Assembly (NCBI GenBank): GCA_963995525.1
Contig: OZ023214.1
Location: 19,799,626 to 19,863,625, forward strand
Direction: 5' to 3'
DNA: 64,000 nt
DNA from: Escarpia spicata
Lineage: Eukaryota; Annelida; Polychaeta; Sabellida; Siboglinidae
Shown: in pieces, positions 1 to 8,417 of the stretch
Layout of the letters: the number at the start of each line of letters is the position of its first letter
How positions within the stretch are numbered: position 1 is the first letter of the stretch
The notes under the pieces: generated by a model
Seen by the model: only the letters and a program-made list of their open reading frames with translations
Databases searched by the model: none
What the model was told of the DNA's origin: nothing
Position numbers and translations under genes: made by a program

Positions 1-382
1 GTGTTTTTGCTAGGCAACAGATCACGTGATGGATAGGTCAATCCATTGACTACGTATAAACGTGAGTTATATTGTGTTATCTGATGATTGTAATTTTTTA
101 AATAAGTATAAAACAGTTTGTTATTTCAGGAAATATATCACCACTGAAGCTCACCAAAACCTTCGAGTGGCGTAATGAAACATGTGCATCGGAGTTTATT
201 ATTTTATCGCGGGCAAATGGTTCAAAATACGAAGATCTTACTCAACGCTATTTGACGGGTAGTAGTATACCTTCAACATGCGTACTGGAGTAGTAACAAC
301 AAAATAATATATCAACAAATTTTTAAGAATAGAAGAACAAACATATTACACATATAAATTGTCGGTAATGTTATTGGTTTAC

Positions 383-529
383 CTATAAATAACGCCACGG
401 ATGACATAATAGCGGGAATCCACGCTACATCAGTAGCTGTAGCGTTGAATCTCTCCTGGACCATCTTGAAGTACACGCCAAATGAAAAGACGCATCCGCC
501 TAAGACGAGGAAGTGGACCATTGCAGCGC
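383..529 (-). CDS. SLC16-like transporter exon, copy L
   Basis: A 147-bp exon encodes the first membrane segment region of a monocarboxylate-transporter-like MFS protein (residues AMVHFLVLGGCVFSFGVYF, then KMVQERFNATATDVAWIP). It has an acceptor CAG at 530-532 and a donor GTAAA at 378-382 when read on the minus strand, so both splice sites look usable. It is the duplicate of 35,636-35,782. The two copies differ at 7 of 147 bases, and every difference changes an amino acid. Later exons of this copy would lie left of base 1. The upstream exon with the SLC16 DGGWGW-type motif is not seen. Whether this copy is functional cannot be told from one exon. Confidence 0.7.
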
Positions 530-705
530 CTGCGACAAACGATTGTGATGGATAGTCACCTTTTTATAGAAATATATAAACTAAACGTGGATACAGAGCG
601 TTTCCGTACAGAATAAAAGGAGGTATACTCAGAAGCAGGTAGCTAAAAAAATTTCATGAGCATGATGCTAGAATAACTCGACCAGGCAACATGAGGCAGG
701 CGAGA

Positions 706-825
706 ATGGAGGAGACTGTGCTGGAGATTCGCCAAAAAGTTGGACCCGACTTGACGGCACAAGGTGACAAGGTGATGTATTCTCGATGTCAACTACGGGC
801 TAATGCACACATGAGAATAGTATAA
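706..825 (+). other. 39-codon ORF shared by both copies
   Basis: An ATG-initiated 39-codon frame (MEETVLEIRQKVGPDLTAQG...) has an undisturbed counterpart at 35,965-36,084 in copy R (MEETVLESRQNVGPDLTAQG...), with about nine substituted residues and the same stop position. I do not recognise it. It lies between the transporter exon and the L2-group LINE and could be LINE 5' sequence. The divergence shows no strong protein-level constraint, so coding status is doubtful. Confidence 0.2.
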
Positions 826-1036
826 AATTGATGTGCATAACAGAGAGTCTTTGGCAAAAACGAACTAAGTTTTATGGGTGTCTACAAGCCAGTGTTGTTC
901 CTTATTGTCGCTACAAATCAAATAATACAATTTATAAATTCGATGAAAAAAAATTGGAACAAAAAATCTATGTAAGAAAATTGCAATATTTTGTCACCAA
1001 ATTGCAACATTTTAAGTATTCCAACGTTCATATACT

Positions 1037-1837
1037 ATGGCGGCTGCTTTCGGTGACGACACTGCTTTTCGATGCGTCATGTTGACACGCTTCACAAAAG
1101 GCACTGAATCAGACGTCGCAAGATTGGTCGTAGTCGCTCCGTGTAAGTCGTGCGGGCTAGACCCAATACCTACCTGGCTCCTTAAACTATGCTCGTTAGA
1201 ACTGGAACCCATGATTACTTCGATAATAAACACTTCCCTCGAAAGTACAATTGTACCTGATGTATTCAAGCATGCGGTCGTTTGACCAGTCCTGAAAAAA
1301 GTGACACTTGACGAACATGCTTTATGCAATTACCGTCCGGTCTCGGACTTGCCGATTTTATGAAAACTTATTGAAAAAGTGATTGCAAAACAACTCAACA
1401 ATTACCTTGATACTAACACTCGACGAATGACATCGCCGCGGCGCTGGATAGAAAGTGCAAGACTATTCTTGTGGTGCGAGATTTGTCCAGCGCATTCGAC
1501 ACAATTAATCATGATACAGGCTGATTGTGTTTTGAAATGTGGTGTCCCACAAGGATCTGTGCTTGGTGCTATATTATACTGGACATACACAAGGCCTATC
1601 GGCAACATCGTTGCACGACACGGCATGCAAAACCATTGTTATGCGGATAGAAAGCAAATTTACATGACAGTGGAGCACGATCAACCACACTTGACAATGG
1701 TCTTACTATGGAAGCACAGGTTGCACAGATAGCAAAATCGTGCTACCACCAGATTCGCAACATTGGACAAATTCCGCTAAGTATCACTGATGATGCGTGC
1801 AAAACCCTGGTGCACGCGCTCGTGACATCACGCCTCG
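1037..1837 (+). pseudogene. L2/CR1-group LINE reverse transcriptase, 5' part (copy L)
   Basis: Decayed ORF2 of a non-LTR retrotransposon. Recognisable pieces, in different frames, are CKSCGLDPIPTWLLK, NYRPVSDLP, the motif-A region (LSSAFDTINHD), CGVPQGSVLGAILY, and a motif-C region reading YADRKQ instead of the catalytic YADD. Stops and frameshifts are frequent. The copy is interrupted after the residues SRLD by the MITE at 1,838-6,329 and resumes at 6,330. The homologous copy is 36,200-36,891. Confidence 0.75.
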
Positions 1838-1973
1838 ACAGAGCTTCTAAGTTGAATGAACGCAATATATGGAGATCTCCCTATATTATCAAAACACAAT
1901 AGGGAGATTTTACCGGTAATTTTAAAAAGGGAACGTTTATCTAAAGCCACTTAAACTGAAACACAGACACACC

Positions 1974-2152
1974 TGTTAAAGCTTATACTCAGTGAGATAA
2001 AGCAACAGAACCAAACATTGTTTACTACGTACCAGAAACGGTAAATTGTTATACAACAGCGTGAGCCATCAAATCACTGTTAAACGATGTTGATCTTCCT
2101 CGTGGTCTCTCGTCAGAGACGGGAAGTCCCATTATTTTAGGGGAGACCACCA
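1974..2152 (-). repeat. gypsy-1 3' LTR
   Basis: 179-bp direct repeat starting TGTTAAAGCTTATACTCAG and ending GAGACCACCA. It matches 5,785-5,968 with scattered substitutions and short indels. As the element lies on the minus strand, this is its 3' LTR, preceded (at 2,153-2,173) by the polypurine tract. Confidence 0.8.
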
Positions 2153-2173
2153 ATTCCCTCCTCTCTTTTTTTT
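2153..2173 (-). promoter_or_regulatory. Polypurine tract of gypsy-1
   Basis: Read on the minus strand the tract is A-rich then GAGAGGAGGGAATT and abuts the 3' LTR. This is the expected place and composition for plus-strand DNA priming in an LTR retrotransposon. Confidence 0.65.
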
Positions 2174-2207
2174 AAAGTTCGAACGTTGGAGGACTTAGAG
2201 TCGCAGT

Positions 2208-4943
2208 TTACTGGGAGGCAAATAGGATTTGTGCAGGGGAGAGGCCACCTGCACGAGGAGTATTGCGGTATTCTAGAAGTCCTCGCTGAAAATTCTCATC
2301 GTCCAGATCTCCATTCACGGTTGTTGTCGCAATTAGTTTTTTCACTGTTTTCACCGCAGCCTCGGCATGTCCGTTAGATTGGTGGTGATGTGGTGTGGAT
2401 GGTGCGGGACGAACGCCCCAGCCTTTTAAGAACTGGTTAAACTCACGAGACGCGAACTGAGGACCACCATCAGATCTAAATCGCACTGGGACTCCAAGCT
2501 CCACGAATGTACGTCGACATGCATAGATGGTGTGGCGGGATGTAGTCTTAGCCTTTGGGAAATGGAAGACCACAGGCCATCCTGAGAGTCGATCTACATA
2601 GACGAGATCATCTCATCCGGCGTAATGGAAGAAGTCTGCTGACACATATTCAAACACCCTGTTTGGTAGAGGTTCTGATCTCAGTCGTTCGCGTTGCTGA
2701 GAAGGTCGGAGTTTTTGGCATTTATTGCAACTTGCCACTGTCGTAGTGATATCGATATTAATGCCAGGCCAGAACTGGTTTTGTCTCGCCCTGCGTTTCG
2801 TTCTATCGGTCCCTTGGTGCGAGTCATGAAGATGCGCTAAGACTTCACGTCGAGCTAACTTGGGCACGACAATACGAGGTCCATACAGGACTATCCCGTC
2901 GTCCACTGACAGCTCGTTTCTGAAGTTCCAGAATGGTATGACACTAGCGTTTGCTTTGTCTCTTGAAGACGGGAAGCCATTCTGGACGTTGTCAATGAGA
3001 GCTTTGTACTTTTCGTCTTGCATAGCGACTGTTCTAAGTCGATCTAGTATCGGGTCACATAGGTGATCTTGCTGATCATCTTGGTCGTCTTCATGTACCA
3101 TTCTGGACGCATTGATGGTTACCGCGTGAACGTGGTGTTCTACTTCTTCTTCTGCTTCTTGATCCTCCTCTGATGGATCCGACACAGATGCACGTGACAA
3201 AGCATCTGGGATGCAATGGTCTTTGCCCTTTGTCCAGCATTTCGTGAACGAGAAGAGTGATGTTTTTTCTTTGAGACATTGAAGACGCGTGTTGGTGATA
3301 TCATCAAGGCGATGGCGATCGAGAATTGTCACCAATGGTTTGTGATCGACGACCAACTCAAAATATGAGAGTCTTCATTGCCCAGGTGGATGCCAGTAGC
3401 TCTAATTCCACCATCGCATAACGACTTTCCGTGTCTGTAAGAAAGCGTGATCCGCACTGAATCACTCGCCATTTGTCTGCGTGTTGCTGCAAAAGAGCAT
3501 AGCCCAGACCTTTGCGTCGCGATGCATCTGTGTGTAGCGCCGTTGGTTTTGATGGATCAAAGTGTGTCAGTGTAGGAGCAGTTACCAACGCTTTCTTGGT
3601 GGCTTGAATGGCTTTGCTGTGTGTTTCAGTCCATCGAAACTCGTTCTTGATCTTCAGTAGCTCATGCAATGGATCAGCAATTGGGTTGACCGCTGTCGTG
3701 AAGTCACCAAGCTGGTTGAGAAGGCCCATAAAAGATCGTAGTTCTGTCAAGCAGGTTGGTGTAGGGAATTCGGCGATTGCTTTAAGCTTTTCCGGACCTG
3801 TGCTGACGCCTTCTACGTTGATTTTGAAGCCAACGTAATTCACCTCATTTTCCGCGAACTTGAACTTGTCGGGGTTCAGTCTGATGCTATGCTCCCGACA
3901 ATGGAGCAACACTGAGCGAACTCTTTCGATGTGTTGCTCAAAGTTTTCATCATGTACAACGACGTCATCCATGACCTTTTCGACGTTGTTTAAGCCGGCG
4001 ATCGCTATGTCGCCGCGTCTGCAGTATTCATCGCCGGTTGAGGACAGTCCCATGGGGCTTCTCAAGAAGAGATAACGTCCCAAGGGGTCAAAAAAGTCGT
4101 CAGTTCTTGGCATTCGGGATAGAGTGGTATCTGCCAGTACCTTTGTTTTGTGTCTAACGTCGTGAAGTATCTTGACCCTGGTTTAATGTTGGAGTCTGCT
4201 TCTTTCGGTGTCTTCATATGATGCATTGGTCCAAGAACGGATTTGTTGAGAGGTGTGAGGTCCACACAAAGATGTATACCCCCTCGTGGTTTTGGCACTA
4301 CCACGATCGGATGACACCATCTAGTGGGAACGTCTCCCGATGACTTGATAATGCCTTGTCTTGAAATCTGGTCGAGATTTGCTTTGACTTCATCCCGCCA
4401 TGCGAAAGGAATGGGGCGAGTGGCAGATATTGCAAAAGTCTCAACGTTCTCGTTCAAGTGGATTTTCATTGATTCACCCAACATTGTCTTCAGTTGGTCA
4501 CCTGTGTCGAACACGTCTTTGAATTCTTCAAGTAAGTCACTGCGCTTGCGTGTTCGCTTGTTGGGTGACTCCTGTTCTGGAGGAAGCTTTTTTGGCGATT
4601 TTGTTTCGCGTGACCGTCTTATGGCATGAACTGGTTTGGGATAATCGTTCGGCACGATTCCTAAGTCTCGGCAAACATACCATGCCACCAGAAGTCCTTT
4701 TTGCTCTTTGCAGATAAGAACCGTCTCTTTTGTATATTTGTCTGCTGCATGGATGTGGAGGTCTACTGTGCCAATACATTCGAATGATGTACCATTGGCA
4801 GCAACGATTGTGTTTTCGGGCGGGGGACATGTATTTCCGATGTCTAATCCTATTTGTTTTAGGATATCAAGCACTGCAACAGTGGCTTCGGCCCCCTGTA
4901 TCTGGTGTTGCCTGTGCTGTTGTGATGAAGCTATCATCAGCAT
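2208..4943 (-). pseudogene. gypsy-1 pol remnant (PR/RT/RNase H/integrase)
   Basis: Pol is spread over four open segments on the minus strand. 4,943-4,062: protease/RT N-terminus with WCHPIVVVPKPRGGIHLCVD. 4,113-3,358: RT palm, with VMDDVVVHDE at the usual YVDD site, and RNase H start (ALHTDAS). 3,356-2,613: RNase H end (VDHKPLVTIL, PDALSR) and the zinc-binding N-terminus of integrase (HDSHQGTDRTKRRARQNQFW). 2,573-2,208: integrase core (FRSDGGPQFASREF, NGHAEAAVK). Frameshifts lie near 4,070-4,110 and 3,357; an in-frame TGA lies at about 2,610. It cannot make a full polyprotein. Neighbours are the LTRs and a gag remnant. Confidence 0.85.
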
Positions 4944-5073
4944 TATGATGAAGTTGTACCTTAATGCGCGGGGCGCGACAGTGTTTTTTCTTTCCCAGAA
5001 TGTCCAGTATGCGAATCTGACTCATTGCGGTCGATCGACGTGTACTCTTATTCTGTGGATTGTTCTAACGGCA

Positions 5074-5691
5074 ACACGTAGCCCAATGACCCATTTTCTT
5101 ACAGACTGAACATACACTGTGTCGTGCAGGACATTCATCTCGCGTTTTATGTTATATCGTAATCAGTGTCTATACCGATGGCTAATTGCAATGTAGCACG
5201 CATTTCAATAGAGAGGCTAGTGCGCAACATGGCTCTCTGTTGACGTCCTGGGAGACGGTCGAGCTTTTCTAACTCCACGAAATCTTCCCATGATCGCCTC
5301 CATGCTGCTAGTTCTCGTAGTGTTATGTCTGCTGCCATTGGCTCCGGCAGTCTAGTTTTGGCGTGTTGGCCGGGAGAAGTACGCTGGACGTTGGTCACGG
5401 TGTCTGTGTGTTGAGTCCCTGGATCACTAGACTCATCATTGGCGCCGTTGCTGTGTGCGCGCGATGGTGATTTATGGGCGCATCTGTCGAGGGTCTCGCA
5501 GAATAGATGCATCGATAGTTCATGTCGTTCATCGCGTGCGCGCTCCCGTTCCTGTTCTCACTGTTCACGTTTGTTGTCCCGTTCTTCTTGTTTAGACAGG
5601 AATGTCGCAAGCCAGTCTGGTGCGATTGTGTCACCGCAGCGCGAACTTTGGTGAACGTCAATGCTTGTGGCGCCGTGCTTGCTTGTGGCAC
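5074..5691 (-). pseudogene. gypsy-1 gag remnant
   Basis: Two overlapping minus-strand frames (5,691-5,395 and 5,512-5,147) hold low-complexity N-terminal and capsid-like sequence (ELAAWRRSWEDFVELEKL). A nucleocapsid-type zinc knuckle CSVCKKMGHWATCC (CX2CX4HX4C) is readable at about 5,074-5,125. The frame change and length suggest a frameshifted gag. Assignment rests on position between the primer-binding-like site and pol plus the zinc knuckle. Confidence 0.6.
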
Positions 5692-5765
5692 GGGATTTTC
5701 TGTCCATTTTGTCGCTACCGTTTACAGACAAACCAACTTTTTAACGTCAATGTGTGAGTTCTTGG

Positions 5766-5784
5766 CGTTTTTCCGACTGCGCCA
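5766..5784 (-). promoter_or_regulatory. Primer-binding-like site of gypsy-1
   Basis: On the minus strand the sequence immediately after the 5' LTR is TGGCGCAGTCGG..., beginning with TGG as expected for pairing with a tRNA 3' CCA end. The exact tRNA is not identified. Confidence 0.5.
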
Positions 5785-5968
5785 TGTTAAAGCTTATACT
5801 CAGTGAGATATAGCAACAGAACTAAGGCAAACATTGTTTATTACGTACCAGAAACGGTAAATTGTTATACAATAGCCTGAGCCATCAAATCACTGTTAAA
5901 CGATGTTGATCTTCCTCGTGATCTCTCTTCAGAGACGGGAGGTCCCATTATTTGAGGAGAGACTACAC
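5785..5968 (-). repeat. gypsy-1 5' LTR
   Basis: Direct repeat of 1,974-2,152. It carries an AAGGC insertion near 5,824 and several substitutions relative to the other LTR. The right boundary is uncertain by 2 bp (CTACA or CTACACA). Confidence 0.75.
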
Positions 5969-6329
5969 AAATACCAGCAAAACCTACAAATAAAAAAATT
6001 TAGATGTATAGGGCAAAACATGAAAAATGAGACAAACAAAAGACTGATCGCCATGCAATCGTAAATTTATTGCTTCTGCGACATGGTGTTATAAAGGTGA
6101 GTCGCCTTTCCAACTGACTCCAGCAAACCTGGCGACATCTGCAACTGGTAGCCTGCAGAGGAAAGATTGATTTTGTACGCCAGCAAGGCACTCGTGGATT
6201 GCAGTCCATTTTTTTATTTTCTAATAAAATCGAGAGATTTGTATTCTAATTCGGGAGATCGGGAGAATTTCTAGATTCTCTCAAAATTCGGGAGATCTCC
6301 CGCCAAATCGGGAGACTTGGAAGCTCCTC

Positions 6330-7095
6330 CTCGATTATGCAAATTCATTACTCTATGTCTTTCCGAAGACGACGTTGCAGCGATTGCAACGTGTGCAGAA
6401 CTGCGCAGCCGGCCTCGTCTGCCGTTAGTCTCGAGAAAGTACGACCACGTCACTCCAGTGCTGCAGACCTGCATTGGTTACCTATCTGTGTGCGCCCGGC
6501 ATATAAAGTGCTTGTGTTTGTGTACTCTGTGATGCATGACCGGGCACCGAGTTATCTCGCGGAGTTACTGAACAGACGTCAACCGAATCGGCAACTGAGA
6601 TCTGCGTCTTTGCCGCTAATGTCAGTACCCGCTTCGCAAACGGTCACTCACGACGATCGCCGTATTGCTGTAGCTGCAGCTAGTCTATGGAATAGACTGC
6701 CGGACTGGATAGCAAAGACACAGCCACAGTTAAAAACACTTCTTAAAACACACCTTTCAGAGTAGCGTTTCTGTAATATGATCACATGGACTTTATCAAA
6801 TGCATCCATATTTTACGTAATTATTATTTTAAAATTATTGATTACATTTCAATTCACTTATTTATGTTTCTATTTGTTTAATACTTATCATATAATTTTT
6901 TTTATTCTTTGTACTTGGAGGTCTAATAATTATGTAATGAATGTTTTAATTATTATTTTTTTAAGGGTATACATTTTAGAATAATTTTTTGTTTCTATCT
7001 ATAATACAATCCTAAATAACAACGTGTACATGCATGTAAAGTGCCTGAGAGCAATCTGATTGATGCGGCCGCTATACAAATTAATTGTATTATTA
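6330..7095 (+). pseudogene. L2-group LINE ORF2 C-terminus and 3' UTR (copy L)
   Basis: Continuation of the LINE after the MITE. Readable residues include LHWLPICVRPAYKVLVFVYS, APSYLAELLNRRQPNRQLRS, and AAASLWNRLPDWIAKTQPQL, ending with a stop near 6,763. This is the typical C-terminus of L2/CR1-group ORF2. The 3' UTR ends with GAGCAATCTGATTGATGC then an (ATT)-rich microsatellite, the usual terminus of these elements. Homologues are 37,374-38,130 (copy R) and a 3'-only fragment at 21,505-21,935. Confidence 0.8.
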
Positions 7096-8194
7096 TTACA
7101 AATCCAAAGGGTGGACATTTATTTTACTGATCGAAGGCAGATGTGTTTAGGAGAAGTTGTTTTAGTGAAATATTTACGGTTATTGACCAACGAAAACGCA
7201 TTTCGCGATAGGGCGAGTTCTGTTGGGAATGATATAGTTTATATATTTTCAGAAGCCGAAACGTTTAGATCTTGAATTCAAGAACAAGAATTCTTTATGT
7301 ATAATGTTAGAAGACACACCTTTTCGTACAACATTTTGTATAAACGGCCCATGAGTATTGACTGTTGCTTAGAACTTTTTACGAATACACTACTGTGTGC
7401 AGTTATCAATAATAAGAGTGAGTAGAAATAACTACAATGCAGATGTCGATAGTATAGCTGTGTATTGAGTGAACAACAAATTTCCCTTACCTACAAGACA
7501 CATCCAAACCCAACCTTTGTGTTTGGGAAGGGCGCATACCGGATCGATTTTCCCATCCATGTTGCAATGTCATGTCATACCTGTTAAGTACTACAGTTTA
7601 GCCGTAGTCACTACGGTTTTATTGATAAATGAAAACTTCTGGTTTGACGCTTGTGTTTTGAGATACATTTTTTAACGAATTTATCGCGTTCTTTATTTTA
7701 TTATCGGTAAATTCGCCGACCGACACACTCATTAAACTCCCTTACGGTTCGCGCTCTTTTCTGGACCTGGTAGAAATCGACGCATTCCTGTACAATTCGT
7801 GCAGTGCCCCGGAACGAGCACTCACCAACGCACGTTCGTGTATGCGCAGGCGCGAACTTACTTACAGATCCCGTGGGCGCCATGTGTCGCATAGGGCATC
7901 TGTACTTACAAACTTTTCTTATAACGTGGGTCAATGGGCATTTACGTGTAAAGATTATATTTTTACTGATAATTTATGGTTTTTGTCTGCCACAGAGCAC
8001 AACAATAAGCACAGATCTGATCACAACTTGGAGAACAACAAAGAACACAGATAGGAGCACGGTGAGGAGTGTGACAATCAGCACAACCAGTAATACAACC
8101 CGGAGCACAGACAGGAGCAGAAACAGGAGTGGGAACCACGATCACACGTTGATCCTTTGAAAGTGAGTCCAAACCGGACTCACTTTGTATGTTA
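7096..8194. other. Duplicated non-coding stretch, copy L
   Basis: Matches 38,131-39,522 closely from about 7,380 onward. Copy R carries an extra 0.3 kb (about 38,240-38,560) that includes an inverted LINE fragment. A block at about 7,262-7,320 (GTTTAGATCTTGAATTCAAG...) recurs at 17,946 and 38,586. On the minus strand at 7,963-8,155 there is a cysteine-rich frame with no ATG (see findings). No supported gene. Confidence 0.5.
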
Positions 8195-8245
8195 AAAAAT
8201 TCGAAACTTTCATTTTTCATATCCAAGAATAATGTTAAATTACCT

Positions 8246-8289
8246 GGTAGAGGCTTTCGTTGACGTGTCACGTCGACTTCATCAGTACC
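8246..8289 (-). ncRNA. Hammerhead-like motif, inverted 5' repeat
   Basis: Exact inverted copy of the motif at 10,867-10,910: on the minus strand GGTA, CTGATGA, an imperfect stem-loop, GAAA, a 5-nt segment GCCTC, then TACC pairing with GGTA. In this orientation the ribozyme would be antisense to the ORF. Confidence 0.5.
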
Positions 8290-8417
8290 TATGACGCTGA
8301 ATGACGTCATCGTACACGTGAGGCAGTTCGTAATTGCCCTCGTCTCTGTTGATGGGTGTTTTATTCTTGGATATGAAAAATGAAAGTTTCGAATTTGAAA
8401 ACGAACTATCCTGAAGA

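Larger units (their letters stand above)
1974..5968 (-). mobile_element. Ty3/gypsy LTR retrotransposon 1
   Basis: A 4.0-kb element on the minus strand bounded by two short direct repeats (1,974-2,152 and 5,785 to about 5,968), both starting TGTTAAAGC and ending in CA. Next to the left repeat is a purine tract on the minus strand (2,153-2,173). Next to the right repeat is a TGG-starting primer-binding-like sequence. Gag and pol remnants lie in the expected order. The LTRs differ by numerous substitutions and small indels, and pol is broken in several places, so it is an old, inactive copy. It is absent from copy R (empty position about 37,010) and so inserted after the duplication or was lost there. 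Confidence 0.85.
1838..6329. mobile_element. MITE (interrupted by gypsy element), copy L
   Basis: A short TIR element sits inside the LINE. Its left end reads ACAGAGCTTC; its right end is a degraded complement (GAAGCTCCTC). It is flanked by CTCG on both sides (1,834-1,837 and 6,330-6,333), a 4-bp target duplication that restores the LINE frame R-L-D-Y when removed. The interior carries repeated GGGAGATCTCCC-type motifs near both ends (about 1,870-1,915 and 6,245-6,320). In copy R the element is uninterrupted and 482 bp (36,892-37,373). Here the gypsy element at 1,974-5,968 is nested in it. The superfamily is not assigned. Confidence 0.6.
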
